NCBI RefSeq assembly: GCF_003386285.1
Contig: NZ_QPNC01000016.1
Span: 1 to 64,000 of the forward strand
DNA length: 64,000 nucleotides
Direction of reading: 5' to 3'
From: Nocardiopsis sp. FIRDI 009
Lineage (GTDB): Bacteria > Actinomycetota > Actinomycetes > Streptosporangiales > Streptosporangiaceae
The notes beneath the pieces are model-generated. The model made no database searches, was not told where the DNA came from, and worked only from the letters and a program-made list of their open reading frames with translations. Below are positions 1 to 10,217 of this stretch, piece by piece (within the stretch, counting starts at the first letter, position 1; each line of letters begins with the position of its first letter). The translations under genes and the position numbers were made by a program.

Positions 1-1
1 C

Positions 2-76
2 GAACTGTTCACCGTCATCGCCCACCACACCCGACCCGGGCCGGTCCCACCACCCAGGAACGGGGGCGCCCGATGA
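2..76 (+). CDS. 3' end of an unidentified gene (partial)
   Basis: An open frame enters from the left edge and ends at TGA 74-76, giving 24 residues rich in Pro, Arg and Gly (starting ELFTVIAHH). Its stop overlaps the ATG of the next gene as ATGA, the usual sign of translational coupling in this genome, which supports it as the true end of an upstream gene. The family cannot be told from this fragment. Confidence 0.5.
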   Translation, partial: ELFTVIAHHTRPGPVPPPRNGGAR

Positions 77-303
77 GGCGGCGGACGGTGTGCGAGATCC
101 GCCAGGTGGCCTCGATGACCGAACTGCGCCTGTGGGCGCGGGTGCACGGCACCCGCATCCGGTGGATGGGGGCCACGACCGACGGAGGAGAGATCTGGGG
201 CGCCACAAGGGGCGTGGCCACCCGGGTGTGCGTGACCCCGCCGGACGGGCGGGTGCACCCGATCGTGTGGCGCTCCCCCTTCGAGGGGGCGCCCGGCCGG
301 TAG
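73..303 (+). CDS. small hypothetical protein (76 aa)
   Basis: The ATG at 73 overlaps the stop of the preceding partial gene (ATGA), so I prefer it to the internal ATG at 115 (MTELRLWARVHG...). The product is basic and Trp-rich, without a signal peptide or membrane segment. I recognise no family. It probably belongs to the operon entering from the left. The inner start would give a 62-residue protein. Confidence 0.55.
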   Translation: MRRRTVCEIRQVASMTELRLWARVHGTRIRWMGATTDGGEIWGATRGVATRVCVTPPDGRVHPIVWRSPFEGAPGR

Positions 304-388
304 CCGGTGAAAGGACCGCCGCGCCCCGGGGACTCGGGTATCCCTCGTCGACCCGGCCCCGGGACGCGGCCCGGATGGAGGGGTGACC

Positions 389-550
389 ATGAGTCAGGAC
401 TCCGGCGACCGGCCGCTGACGGCCGAGGAGGAGCGGGCGGTGGAGGTCCAGGGCCGCTGGGTGGCGATGCGCATCGCCTGGGAGGAGGAACTCCGTTCCC
501 GGGGCGAGCCGGTTCCGGGCCCCTTCGACGACGTCGAATGGGGCGACTAG
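389..550 (+). CDS. small acidic hypothetical protein (53 aa)
   Basis: The ORF is preceded by a good ribosome site (GGAGGGGTGACC before ATG) and encodes a hydrophilic, Glu-rich, probably helical 53-residue protein starting MSQDSGDRPLTAEEE and ending DDVEWGD. Its last 4 nt overlap the last 4 nt of the convergent regulator gene. No recognisable domain. The strong ribosome site and acidic codon pattern make it likely to be translated. Confidence 0.6.
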   Translation: MSQDSGDRPLTAEEERAVEVQGRWVAMRIAWEEELRSRGEPVPGPFDDVEWGD

Positions 551-1371
551 GACGTGAGGGTGTCCAGGCGGTAACCGATCCCCCGAACGGTGTGGATGAA
601 CCGGGGCTGGGACTCGGAGTCCCCGAGCTTGTGGCGCAGGCGTCTGATGTGCACGGCGATCGTGTTGTTCACCGGCGGTAGGGGCTTGTGCCACACCTCG
701 GTCCACAGCTCCTCACGGCTCACCACACGCCCGCTGTGCCGCATGAGGAAGTCCATGATCCCGAACTCCCGCAGTGCGAGGTTGACCGGGTTCCCGTCGA
801 CGAACAGCCGGTGGCCCAGCGCGTCGAGCTCCAGGGCGCCGGACCGCAGAGCCGTCGGCTGATGGCTTCCGGTGGCCGGGGCGGGGGCGTCGGCGCCGGG
901 GAGCGATCCGCGCAGCAGGGCGGAGAGCTCGGGGATCCGGTAGGGGCGGTTCACACAGGCGGTGGCCCCCGCCGTGAGAGCCCTCAGGGCCCGTTGGGAG
1001 TCCCCCGCGCCCACCCCGATGAGGATGGGGATGTCGGTCGCGCGCCGCACCACGCGCACGAGTGTCTCCAGGTCCACCTCGGGGGGAGCCGCGCTGGTGA
1101 CGAGCGTGTCCGGTCGGATCATGCCGATCCTGAGCAGGGCCTCGGCCCCGTCGACGCAGACGGTGATGTCCATGTCGTGCCCGCTCAGCGAGAGCACGAG
1201 CTGGTGCGACTGCTCCGACTCCGGCTCCACCAACAGGACGCGGATCGGCCCCTCGGACCGGTCGACGACGCGCTCGGTGTGTTCTCCCCGCTCGGCCCGC
1301 TCCACCCGCTCCTCCTCGTCCGGAGCGCCCGAGGGCTGCGGGACGGAGGTGGAGGGGGTGAACGCGGGCAT
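547..1371 (-). CDS. OmpR/PhoB-family DNA-binding protein with a degenerate receiver domain
   Basis: 274 residues: a charged N-terminal extension (1-42), a receiver-like domain (about 43-155) and an OmpR-type winged helix (about 175-270; EVW motif, IRRLRHKLGD, VRGIGYRL). The receiver lacks the canonical phosphorylation residues: the acceptor region reads PDTLVTSAAPP where an Asp is expected, the conserved Thr/Ser is replaced in ILIGVGAG, and the conserved Lys is absent (NRPY). It should therefore bind DNA without phosphorylation by a histidine kinase. It lies 49 bp downstream of pstB on the same strand and is probably co-transcribed, which suggests a role in phosphate or envelope regulation (inference). 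No kinase gene is adjacent. Confidence 0.85.
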   Translation of the reverse strand: MPAFTPSTSVPQPSGAPDEEERVERAERGEHTERVVDRSEGPIRVLLVEPESEQSHQLVLSLSGHDMDITVCVDGAEALLRIGMIRPDTLVTSAAPPEVDLETLVRVVRRATDIPILIGVGAGDSQRALRALTAGATACVNRPYRIPELSALLRGSLPGADAPAPATGSHQPTALRSGALELDALGHRLFVDGNPVNLALREFGIMDFLMRHSGRVVSREELWTEVWHKPLPPVNNTIAVHIRRLRHKLGDSESQPRFIHTVRGIGYRLDTLTS

Positions 1372-1420
1372 GGGCGATCCACTTCGTCGAAGGGGAGGGG
1401 GACGGCTCGGGACGGGTGGC

Positions 1421-2293
1421 CTACCCGAAACGTCCGGAGATGTAGTCCTCGGTCCGCTTGTCGGAGGGCTTGCTGAAGATCGTCGCCGTCTCGTCGTACT
1501 CGACCAGGCCGCCGAAGCGGTCGCCGTTGTCGTCGATGGCGGCGGTGAAGAACGCGGTCCGGTCCGACACCCGCGCCGCCTGCTGCATGTTGTGGGTGAC
1601 GATGACGATGGTGAACTCGTCGGCGAGTTCGTACATCAGGTCCTCGATCTTGAGGGTCGCGATGGGGTCGAGCGCGGAGCACGGCTCGTCCATCAGGATC
1701 ACCTCGGGGTTGACCGCGATCGCCCGCGCGATGCACAGTCGCTGCTGCTGACCGCCGGAGAGGGCGAACGCGCTCTCCTTGAGCTTGTCCTTGACCTCGT
1801 CCCACAGGGCGGCCTTGGTCAGCGACTCCTCGACGACGTCGTCCAGGCCGCTGCGCACCCCCATGATGCGGGGGCCGAAGGCGATGTTGTCGTAGATCGA
1901 CTTGGGGAACGGGTTCGGCTTCTGGAAGACCATGCCGATCCGGCGGCGGACCTCGATCGGGTCGACCGCAGGGTCGTACAGGTCCTCGCCGTGGTAGGTC
2001 ACGCTGCCCTCGACCCGGGCCTCGGGGATGAGGTCGTTCATCCGGTTGAAGGTGCGCAGCACGGTGCTCTTGCCACAGCCGGACGGGCCGATCATCGCGG
2101 TGATCTGACGCGGTCCGACCTTCATGTTCACGTCGCGGACGGCCTTGTTGGAGCCGTAGTGGATGGAGAGGCCGCTGACGTCGAAGACGGGTTCGTCCAG
2201 TCCGGGAACCTCCCGGTTGTACCGGACGGTGTCGGGGGCGACGCCACGGCCGGACTCGGAGCCGCGGGGAGTCGCGGTGTTGCTGACAGACAT
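1421..2293 (-). CDS. pstB: phosphate ABC transporter ATP-binding protein PstB
   Basis: 290 residues; energises high-affinity phosphate import by the PstSCAB complex at the membrane. Walker [10 protein letters not shown] is at residues 69-77, followed by the PstB-typical [16 protein letters not shown]-loop region, ABC signature LSGGQQQR, Walker [14 protein letters not shown] and the switch His in VTHNM. The ATG at 2293 was chosen because the PstB core follows a short extension; frames further upstream lack family similarity and a ribosome site. Unusually, pstS, pstC and pstA are not next to it, so this copy is separated from the rest of the transporter. GTTCAC-type repeats upstream suggest PhoP control. 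Confidence 0.96.
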   Translation of the reverse strand: MSVSNTATPRGSESGRGVAPDTVRYNREVPGLDEPVFDVSGLSIHYGSNKAVRDVNMKVGPRQITAMIGPSGCGKSTVLRTFNRMNDLIPEARVEGSVTYHGEDLYDPAVDPIEVRRRIGMVFQKPNPFPKSIYDNIAFGPRIMGVRSGLDDVVEESLTKAALWDEVKDKLKESAFALSGGQQQRLCIARAIAVNPEVILMDEPCSALDPIATLKIEDLMYELADEFTIVIVTHNMQQAARVSDRTAFFTAAIDDNGDRFGGLVEYDETATIFSKPSDKRTEDYISGRFG

Positions 2294-2376
2294 GAGGCCA
2301 CTTCCGGGTCGGACGGAGCTTGCGCGGTCGATGAGGGGGCGGATCCGCGGAGCGCGGTCGTACCCATGCAAAGGTG

Positions 2377-2433
2377 TCCGGATGAAGCGGAGGTGAACGA
2401 ACCTCGTGGCCAAAGTGAACGTGTGCGGTGAAC
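2377..2433 (-). promoter_or_regulatory. putative PHO box (PhoP-binding direct repeats) upstream of pstB
   Basis: Read on the minus strand, 2398-2377 contains two adjacent 11-nt units, GTTCACCTCCG and CTTCATCCGGA, which fit the actinobacterial PhoP direct-repeat unit. Two more GTTCAC half-sites lie just upstream (2433-2428 and 2420-2415). The cluster is 84-140 bp before the pstB start. Binding by PhoP is inferred from the motif only. Confidence 0.6.
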
Positions 2434-2579
2434 TCGGATGATTCCGGATGTCACCGACGCGACGGGAACGATCGGAAGGGGCGTGGACACCGTCCGTGAC
2501 CGTGGGTGAGGTGACGGCGTCGGTGACCGGACGGGGGCGCCGGACGAACGGGTGGGTGATCACGGACGCCCGGAACCGC

Positions 2580-2608
2580 CCCGGACACCGATGCTCGCGG
2601 TGTCCGGG
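2580..2608 (-). terminator. hairpin terminator after trxA
   Basis: CCCGGACACCG and CGGTGTCCGGG form an uninterrupted 11-bp stem with a 7-nt loop, about 30 bp beyond the trxA stop. There is no clear U tract, as is common in high-GC actinobacteria. Confidence 0.6.
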
Positions 2609-2636
2609 ACGGCCGTGCGGGCGGTCGCCGGGAGGC

Positions 2637-3038
2637 TCACTCCTGGCTGGCGGACCCCTCACCGTCGCTCGCGGCCCGCTGCTGTTGTTCGGCGATCTTC
2701 GCGCGGACCTCGTCCATGTCCAGTTCACGGGCCTGGGTGATCAGGCTCTCCAGGGCCTCGGCCGGGAGCGCCCCCGCCTCGTTGTAGATGACGGTCCGGT
2801 CCCGGACGACCATCAGCGTCGGGATGGAGCGGATCTCGAACTCGAAGGCGAGCTCGCGCTGGTCCTCGGTGTCCACCTTGGCGTGCACGATGTCGGTGTG
2901 CTTGTCCGAGGACTGCTCGAAGACCGGGGCGAACTGGCGGCAGGGACCGCACCACTCGGCCCAGAAGTCGATGAGGACGAGGTCGTTGTCCCGGAGCGTG
3001 TCGGCGAAGTTGTCCTTGGTGAGTTCGACTGTGGGCAC
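2637..3038 (-). CDS. trxA: thioredoxin
   Basis: 133 residues; cytosolic dithiol-disulfide reductase that keeps protein cysteines reduced. The WCGPC active site is at residues 29-33 inside the expected thioredoxin fold, with the cis-Pro motif SIPTLMVV further on. The C-terminus has an additional charged helix ([13 protein letters not shown]). I chose the GTG at 3038, which has an AGGAGA ribosome site 7 nt upstream and gives the usual thioredoxin N-terminus; the frame stays open to 3092 but without a ribosome site. It is transcribed alone, divergently from the DUF202 genes. Confidence 0.93.
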   Translation of the reverse strand: MPTVELTKDNFADTLRDNDLVLIDFWAEWCGPCRQFAPVFEQSSDKHTDIVHAKVDTEDQRELAFEFEIRSIPTLMVVRDRTVIYNEAGALPAEALESLITQARELDMDEVRAKIAEQQQRAASDGEGSASQE

Positions 3039-3323
3039 GTGGTCTCCTGAAATCTGATCGTCGTCTGGTGTCGACCTGCGGCCAACCGCCATCCTCTTCC
3101 AGTGCTACAGCGGTCGCGTCCTCTGGTTTGTTCCACGTCCCGGCGGCACCGCCGGGAGACGCCGCTGACCTGTCGGTTTCCGACTCAACACGGGTTACAT
3201 ACCTGTTTGGGAGGATGAGCGCGTTGGGGCTAGGGTCGGCTCATGGGACACGCTCCCATTGTCCTGACCCAGGCGCCAAATGTGGCCTGAAAGTCGAGAA
3301 CAACAAGGTCAACGGGGGGACGG

Positions 3324-3671
3324 ATGGGGACGAACGCATCCGGGAAGGACACCCCGGTCGACTACCGCTTCACCCTCGCCAACGAGCGCACCTTCCTCGC
3401 CTGGCTGCGCACGGCCCTCGCTCTCCTCGCCGGGGCCGTCGCCGTCCTGCACCTGCTCCCGCTCGACTGGAACGAGGCCCAGCGCACCACCGTGGGACTG
3501 ACACTGACCGTCCTGGCCGGGGTCATCACCGCGTACGCGCCCCTGCGCTGGTACCGCGTGCAGAAGATCATGAGCCGGGGCGAACCCCTGCGGATGAGCG
3601 CGCTGCCCATCGTGACCACGGTCGCGGTCTTCGCCGTGTGCGCCGTCATCCTCTGGGGCAACCTGTGGTGA
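3324..3671 (+). CDS. YidH-like DUF202 membrane protein
   Basis: 115 residues with the DUF202 N-terminal signature ANERTFLAWLRTALALL and three predicted membrane helices (about 28-48, 58-76 and 92-112). The family sits in the inner membrane; its biochemical role is unknown. A GGGGGGACGG ribosome site precedes the ATG. The stop overlaps the next DUF202 gene by 4 nt, so the two are translationally coupled and may form a heteromer (inference). Confidence 0.88.
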   Translation: MGTNASGKDTPVDYRFTLANERTFLAWLRTALALLAGAVAVLHLLPLDWNEAQRTTVGLTLTVLAGVITAYAPLRWYRVQKIMSRGEPLRMSALPIVTTVAVFAVCAVILWGNLW

Positions 3672-4042
3672 CCCCCCGCCACGACGACAACCGGGACCCG
3701 GGCCTGCAACCCGAGCGCACCCTCCTGTCCTGGCAGCGGACACTGATCCTGGTGTTCGTGGTGGGTCTGCTGTACCTGCGCGGGTCCCTGGTGCCCGGCG
3801 ACACCGCGGTCGCGCAGGCGCCGATGGGCGTGCGGCTGGCCACCCTGACCCTCCTCCTGCTCCTGTGCGCGGTCCTCGCCCTGCACCTGTGGTACCGGTG
3901 GCGGCGGACCGGGCGCGGCCTGCGCGACCCCGCCACCGGAGGCCCCCCGCCGACCCTGGCCAGCCCGTGGGCGCTGGGTCTGCTCAGCGCGGGTGTCCTG
4001 GGAGTGTGCGTCGTCCTGGTGCTGACGGTCCTCCTGGCCTGA
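3668..4042 (+). CDS. second DUF202 membrane protein
   Basis: 124 residues from the GTG at 3668, in a GTGA overlap with the preceding stop. It shows the same family motif (LQPERTLLSWQRTLILVFVV) followed by two more membrane helices. Tandem DUF202 pairs of this kind are common in actinobacteria. The start is set by the overlap; the frame is open far upstream, but that part overlaps the real first gene. Confidence 0.85.
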   Translation: MTPRHDDNRDPGLQPERTLLSWQRTLILVFVVGLLYLRGSLVPGDTAVAQAPMGVRLATLTLLLLLCAVLALHLWYRWRRTGRGLRDPATGGPPPTLASPWALGLLSAGVLGVCVVLVLTVLLA

Positions 4043-4160
4043 GCGGTCGTCCGCCGGTGTCCGCATGCCCTGGTCGGGCGGGTGTGGGGCGCCCGGCGGC
4101 CGTGCTCCCTCCCTCGACGGGCGCGGGGGCGCGCCGGGGCCCGTGGACGTCCGCTCCCCG

Positions 4161-5144
<984 letters not shown>

Positions 5145-5299
5145 CGTTGACCTCCACTGAGGGGGTTGTGCGTTGTCGTTCTTCACGGGGGTGGGTGCGT
5201 CGCATGGGATCGGCGGGAAGAGGGCGGGTCGCGGGGCGGCCGGGAGGAGACCGGGAACGGATCGGGGACGTCACCGGTGGCACCGGGCCGACCGGCGGT

Positions 5300-6013
5300 T
5301 CAGGCGAGCTGGCGCAGGACGTGGAACCCCTCGGCGAACGCGACCCCGGCCTGCATGCCCCGGAGCACGGCCAAGGCGCGCAGGGTCTCCTCGGAGCGGG
5401 TGTGCGGGTGGGGGTGGCTCTGCGAGCCGTAGGCCGACATGGCCTGGAGTTTGTCCGTCACGGCCTTCTCGTCCAGCTCGACGAGGAGGGTCGGCGGGCC
5501 GACCGGCTCGGTCCGCCACTGGTCGGCGGCCTCCTCGTAGGCGAGGACCAGGGGCGGGTGGTGCCGGAGGGCGGCGTTGGACGGGCGCAGCGCGGTGTGC
5601 GCGGCCTCGGCGACGGCCCTGTGGTCCTGGTTGTAGCTGGTGTGGTGCGGCGTGAGCACGACCGTGGGGCGCAGGCGGGAGATCGAGATCGGGCTCTCGT
5701 GCTCGATCACCTGCGCGAGCCGCATCCGGCCCACGAGGTCGAGCTTGAGGTGGTACTCGTCGCCGGGCAGGGCCATGTGCCAGTCGTCCCAGCGGAAGTG
5801 GTCGCGCACCTGCTTGATCTCGGCGAAGCGCTCCTCGGCGGTGGAGAAGCCCCGAGGGGACAGGTCGGCGGTGTCCCCGACCGTCATGAACTGCACGAAG
5901 ACCTCGGCCCCCGCGTCCTTGGCCTTGCTCATGAGACCGCCGCAGCCAAGGGTCTCGTCGTCGGGGTGGGGTGCGAGGACCAGGATGCGCTCCTGGGACC
6001 AGTCTGTCTTCAT
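5300..6013 (-). CDS. PIG-L/LmbE-family N-acetylglucosaminyl deacetylase
   Basis: 237 residues with the zinc-binding family motif PHPDDE at residues 15-20 and the second metal-ligand region with HHTSYNQDHRAV. Members remove acetyl groups from N-acetylglucosamine-containing substrates (mycothiol precursors, GPI-like lipids, antibiotics). The ATG at 6013 follows a GGACGGGA ribosome site. The pairing with a nucleotide-sugar epimerase and a divergent GT2 favours sugar modification in a glycan rather than mycothiol synthesis, but the substrate cannot be assigned from sequence. Confidence 0.88.
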   Translation of the reverse strand: MKTDWSQERILVLAPHPDDETLGCGGLMSKAKDAGAEVFVQFMTVGDTADLSPRGFSTAEERFAEIKQVRDHFRWDDWHMALPGDEYHLKLDLVGRMRLAQVIEHESPISISRLRPTVVLTPHHTSYNQDHRAVAEAAHTALRPSNAALRHHPPLVLAYEEAADQWRTEPVGPPTLLVELDEKAVTDKLQAMSAYGSQSHPHPHTRSEETLRALAVLRGMQAGVAFAEGFHVLRQLA

Positions 6014-7027
6014 GCCAGTTTCCCGTCCTTCAGCGAAAGGTGCGTGTGGGGGATTCCGGTCGGTCGACACGGATGTGTCCGGGGCCGGAGGGGGAGCGGG
6101 ACCCGTGTGGTGTGTGGTCGTTGCCGTGGTGGTCATGAGGCGGGGCAGGGCTCCGGGTTGTCGGGACCCCTGGAACCGTCGGGGCTTCAGGGGTGCCTGG
6201 AACGCGCGGGAGGGCGAGGAGGTCCGCTGGTCCGGAGGGGTGGTCCGGGCCGGGCGGCAGGGGACCGTGTGTTCGCGGGCGCTCGGACCCGGTGACCGGC
6301 GTCGCGGGGCGCCCCCTTTCCCAGCGAACACGTGGACGCACTCCGGTCGGTGGCGACCACGAGAGGGTGTTTTGTGGCGGATGTGTTCAGAGGGGGGCTC
6401 GTGGTGTCCGTTTCGCCGTTCGTGCCGCGAGTGCTGTTCTTTACGGAGTTCTCCTGCCGTGCTCGGATGTTCGGGGCTCGGAGAATCCCTTGGTCTACTA
6501 CGTGGTTTCGGTTTTGTCGGAACGGTGTCTCGAACCGTTCCGTCGGCGCTGCCGCGGACGTCATCGGGAAACGGTCTGATCTGCCGATTCCCCCGACTCC
6601 GTGGATCGTCCGCGGCGGGGCGTGGGTGCGCGGCCCGGTGTCCGGAACGCGTGGACCTGGGGCGTCATCGCTGGTCGGCTGGGGTAAGACGGTTCCGATT
6701 TCCCCCGGATCGGGGCCCCGCGTGGCCGAGGTGGGCGTTTGGTCGCCGATCACGCCTGGCGTTCTCCCTGTCTCGTCGTGTCACCGTTCACGGCTTTTTC
6801 CGGTTTTCTGGGCAGCCTCGAACGAACCGGAGTGGGGCGGGCTCCGGTCTTCTCACAAATATCCTCTAATGGGTACCACCTCACGCAAGCCCGTGTATAC
6901 GATTTGCGTGGCCTACATAGGACGCGAAGCCGGGTGAACCCATCCGAGTCGCAGAGCGTCAACCTAACGCCGACTTTGCGGTTAATGTCGGTCCGAAAAC
7001 CAGTGACTTCCGGAGGGTCCCAGGGTT
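6014..7027. other. 1-kb divergent intergenic region, no convincing gene
   Basis: About 1 kb separates the divergent deacetylase and glycosyltransferase genes. From roughly 6350 to 7000 it is clearly richer in A/T than its surroundings. Open frames here lack ribosome sites and family similarity. An inverted repeat CACGCAA...TTGCGTG lies near 6883-6911 and a TATACGAT element at about 6896, compatible with a promoter for the glycosyltransferase. I could not match a known riboswitch. Confidence 0.5.
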
Positions 7028-8626
7028 GTGCGTATCGTGCGTTTCATCGGAGGTCTGCTGGCGGGGTTGGTCGCCCTCGCGCTGGCAGCGGCACTGTTTG
7101 TCTACTGGTTCGACTTCGCCACGACCTCGGTCGCGGAGGCCGGGGGAGGCGCACTCGCCTACGCCTTCCTGTGGCTGGCGTTCGGCGCGAACCTCCTGTG
7201 GTGGACCGTCGTAGGGCTGCTCCGGCTGGGGGAGGGCTCGGTCCGGGCCGTGGCCGGGGGCCGGTCCCGTGCCCGGAAGCGGGGCGGGGTCACGGCGGGC
7301 GCCACGAGCGAACGCGTCCTCGTCGGCGCCGGAGCCCCGGGCGCCACCGCGGCGGTCGGGGCGGGCCCGGCCACCGCCGACCCCGCCGGCGGGGAGGTCG
7401 CCGAGACCGCCCCGGACGGCTCCGAGCCGGGTGACGTGGCCCCGGCCGGCGGCGCGGTCGTCCCGGCCGAGGGGGAGGGGGCCGACGGCCCCCGGGACGT
7501 GAGCATCGCCGTCATCATCCCGGCGCACAACGAGGAACCGGTGATCGGCGGCGCGATCGACTCGGCGTTGAGGCTGTTCGACCGCTGGGACGTGTACGTC
7601 GTCTCGGACTCCTCCAAGGACGCCACCGCCGACATCGCGGCCAGGACCGGTGTCAACGTCCTGGAGCTGCTCACCAACCGCGGGAAGGCGGGCGCGCTGG
7701 AGGCGGTGATCGAGGAGTTCGCGCTGACCGAGCGCTACGACGGCGTGCTCATCCTGGACGCCGACACCGAACTGGACCCCGGGTACGTCGAGGGCGCCAA
7801 ACGGCAGCTCCGGGACCCGGACGTGGCGGCCGTGGCCGGGTTCGTCGTGTCGGAGTGGAAGCCGCGCGAGCGCACGTTCGCGGGCCGGCTGATCTCCGCC
7901 TACCGCGACCGGCTGTACTTCATGCTCCAGTACTTCATGCGGTTCGGGCAGACCTGGCGGCGCTCCAGCACGGCGTTCATCGTGCCCGGGTTCGCCAGCG
8001 TGTACCGCAGCAGCGCGTTGCGGGAGATCGAGGTCAACCCCAAGGGGCTGGTCATCGAGGACTTCAACATGACCTTCGAACTCCAGCGCAAGCGCCTCGG
8101 GCGGATCTCGATGCGGCCCGACACCCGCGCCTACAGCCAGGACCCGTTCACCCTGCGGGACTACGCCAAGCAGGTGGGACGGTGGACGCTGGGCTTCTGG
8201 CAGACGATCCGCCGCCACGGGGTGTGGCCCAGCGCGTTCTGGCTGTTCCTGGCCCCCTACCTGGTGGAGGTCGTGCTGGTTTCCGCCGTCCTGTTGCTCA
8301 CATCGGCGCTGGGCCTGTTCGTCCTGGTGGGCGCGGTCGGCGGCGAGCCGGTCATGAGCATCCCCTACTACGGGGAGGGCGTGGCCGCGGTGACCGCGTT
8401 CCTGCCGCCGGCGGCGATCGCGGTGGGACTGTTCGTGCCCGACTACGCCCTCACGTGTGTGCTCGCGACGGTCCGGCGGCGCCCCTCCTACCTGCTGTAC
8501 GGGCTGTTCTTCCTGCCGATGCGCCTGATCGACGCCTACCTCGCGCTGCGGATGATCCCCCGGGCGTGGACGGCCGACTCCGACGGCCGGTGGAGCAGCC
8601 CGGTGCGCGTGTCGAACCGGGCCTGA
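7028..8626 (+). CDS. membrane family-2 glycosyltransferase
   Basis: 532 residues. Two N-terminal membrane helices (about 5-25 and 40-65), an Ala/Gly-rich low-complexity linker (about 80-155), then a GT2 catalytic domain starting IAVIIPAHNEE, with DADTEL (DxD-type metal site), an ED motif in VIEDFNM, and QVGRW, the QxxRW product-site motif of processive GT2 enzymes. Three or more C-terminal helices follow. This layout matches membrane synthases of the cellulose/hyaluronan synthase type and N-glycosyltransferases. The start is GTG 7028 after CGGAGGGTCCC. The linker length is unusual. Polymer and donor sugar are unknown. Confidence 0.9.
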   Translation: MRIVRFIGGLLAGLVALALAAALFVYWFDFATTSVAEAGGGALAYAFLWLAFGANLLWWTVVGLLRLGEGSVRAVAGGRSRARKRGGVTAGATSERVLVGAGAPGATAAVGAGPATADPAGGEVAETAPDGSEPGDVAPAGGAVVPAEGEGADGPRDVSIAVIIPAHNEEPVIGGAIDSALRLFDRWDVYVVSDSSKDATADIAARTGVNVLELLTNRGKAGALEAVIEEFALTERYDGVLILDADTELDPGYVEGAKRQLRDPDVAAVAGFVVSEWKPRERTFAGRLISAYRDRLYFMLQYFMRFGQTWRRSSTAFIVPGFASVYRSSALREIEVNPKGLVIEDFNMTFELQRKRLGRISMRPDTRAYSQDPFTLRDYAKQVGRWTLGFWQTIRRHGVWPSAFWLFLAPYLVEVVLVSAVLLLTSALGLFVLVGAVGGEPVMSIPYYGEGVAAVTAFLPPAAIAVGLFVPDYALTCVLATVRRRPSYLLYGLFFLPMRLIDAYLALRMIPRAWTADSDGRWSSPVRVSNRA

Positions 8627-8753
8627 CCAGGAGCGATGTGAGATCCCACCGCCTCGCCCACCCCGGCGCGGGGCGGTCCCGGACAGCGTCTAGCCTCGGG
8701 AAGGGGCCCCGACCCTCCTCGGGGCGGCAGTCTGTGGATGAGGTGGAGTAGCG

Positions 8754-9158
8754 GTGGACAGCAGACGCGTGTCGTTCACGCTGTACCGGGTGCTGGCGTA
8801 CGTGACCGGTGTGTTCCTGCTCGGTCTGACCTTCGTGGCCATGCCCGCGAAGTACCTGGTGGGGGAGGATTCGGCGCTCGCGCTCATCCCCGCCCCGAGC
8901 GGCATGGAGCACTGGTTCGGCCCTGAGTCGCCGCTCATGATGTTCATCGCGATGCCCCACGGCTACGTGTACATGGCGTACGTGCTGGTCGTGCTGTGGG
9001 TGTCGCTCAACCGGCGCTGGGGGGCGGGGCGGACCCTGGGCGTGGTGCTCGCGGGCACGATCCCGGTGCTGGGCTTCGTGGTCGAGCACCGGCTGGTCAG
9101 GGCCGAACGCGCCGCGGACCGGGCGGCGGGGGTTCAGGAACCCGCACCGACCGCCTGA
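8754..9158 (+). CDS. DUF3817-type integral membrane protein
   Basis: 134 residues with three to four predicted membrane helices and the family-typical PHGYVYMAYVLV. The start is the GTG at 8754 with ribosome site GTGGAG. Its 3' end overlaps the convergent SURF1 gene by 25 bp. DUF3817 proteins are small actinobacterial membrane proteins of unknown function, often encoded near housekeeping genes. Confidence 0.85.
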   Translation: MDSRRVSFTLYRVLAYVTGVFLLGLTFVAMPAKYLVGEDSALALIPAPSGMEHWFGPESPLMMFIAMPHGYVYMAYVLVVLWVSLNRRWGAGRTLGVVLAGTIPVLGFVVEHRLVRAERAADRAAGVQEPAPTA

Positions 9159-9922
9159 GGCGTCCCGCCCTCCGTCTCAGAGGCCCGTTCCCGTCGGGAG
9201 CGGGCCTCGGCGACGTCCCGGCGGGCGCGGACGACCCAGAAGGCGATCGCGGAGACGCCGAACATCGCCCACTGGACGGCGTAGCTGAGGCTGCGCCAGT
9301 TGACGGTGATCTCGGTGGGCGGCTCCGGCGGGGGGAGGGGCCGCAGGGACGCGGTCGCGGGGTCGCCCTCGGGGAGGGCGACGTAGCCCTCGTAGAGGCG
9401 GTAGTCCCACTCGTTGACCAGGACGGCCGAGGCGATGCGCTCGACCTGGCCGTCGGGGGTGTCGACGGGGACGATGCCGTCGGGCGCGGCGTCGGGCGGG
9501 AGGATCCAGCCGGTGACGGTGACCCGGCCGTCGGGGGCGTCGGGGACGTCGGACCCGTCCTCGGTCCAGCCGCGGTTGACGGTGACGGCGGCGCCGTCGT
9601 CGGTGACGAGGGGGAGGATGACGTCGTACCCGCGGACGCCGTCCAGGGCCCGGGGGACCAGGAGCTGGGCGTCGGCGTCGTAGCGGCCGCTCACCTCGAC
9701 GGCGGTGTTGGCGTACAGGTCCGGGTGCAGGTAGGCGCCGGGTTCGACGAGGTCGTCGAGGGGGGTGGCGTCGTCGAGGTCCTCGGCGGGGTTGGTGATG
9801 ACCTCGCGGTCGGGTTCGACGGACCGGAGGGCCTGCCAGTACGTCCCGGCTGAGCACACGACGACGACCAGCACGAGGAGGAGGTGCAGGCCGATCCAGC
9901 GGGGACTGAGCAGTGTTCTCAC
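9134..9922 (-). CDS. SURF1 family protein (cytochrome oxidase assembly factor)
   Basis: 262 residues. One N-terminal membrane helix (about 9-28), the extracytoplasmic SURF1 domain with GRYDADAQLLVPRA, VNRGW and the C-terminal WRSLSYAVQWAMFGVSA helix. SURF1 helps assemble haem-copper cytochrome c oxidase at the membrane. It is monocistronic and convergent with the DUF3817 gene. The genes to its right belong to a mobile element, so it may mark the left edge of the conserved chromosome. Confidence 0.9.
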   Translation of the reverse strand: MRTLLSPRWIGLHLLLVLVVVVCSAGTYWQALRSVEPDREVITNPAEDLDDATPLDDLVEPGAYLHPDLYANTAVEVSGRYDADAQLLVPRALDGVRGYDVILPLVTDDGAAVTVNRGWTEDGSDVPDAPDGRVTVTGWILPPDAAPDGIVPVDTPDGQVERIASAVLVNEWDYRLYEGYVALPEGDPATASLRPLPPPEPPTEITVNWRSLSYAVQWAMFGVSAIAFWVVRARRDVAEARSRRERASETEGGTPQAVGAGS

Positions 9923-10168
9923 CCGACCAGGCTATGCGCGCTCCTCGGGGGGACGGTCATGACCCCGGATTGACACAGGCCACGTCGACTTGGTCGCGAG
10001 GGGGCCGGAGAATGGCGATCACTTTAAGTAGTTTCCAGTGACTGAGGGTTGTTATTCGAGGGTGGGGTGGGTAGTGTCTCTATCAACGCGGAACGACAGG
10101 ATCGCATCCGCGGACAGACCTTCCAGGCCGCGACTCCAGGGGGGAGGAGTCGCAGGCCGCTTCCCAGA

Positions 10169-10217
10169 GCGAGGGTCGTCTCCGTACTTTGAGGGGGGAT
10201 GCGGAGGCGACCCTCGC
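10169..10217. repeat. imperfect inverted repeat beside the integrase remnant
   Basis: GCGAGGGTCGTCTCCG (10169-10184) and CGGAGGCGACCCTCGC (10202-10217) pair over 16 bp with one G-T wobble around a 17-nt loop. The right arm lies inside the 36-bp direct repeat at 10196. It could be a terminator for the integrase or part of an attachment site. The remaining sequence from 9923 to 10168 holds no gene I can support. Confidence 0.6.

Noticed and set aside
6850..7027. Possible riboswitch before the glycosyltransferase
   Set aside because: I could not match the conserved cores of c-di-AMP, cobalamin or other common riboswitches.
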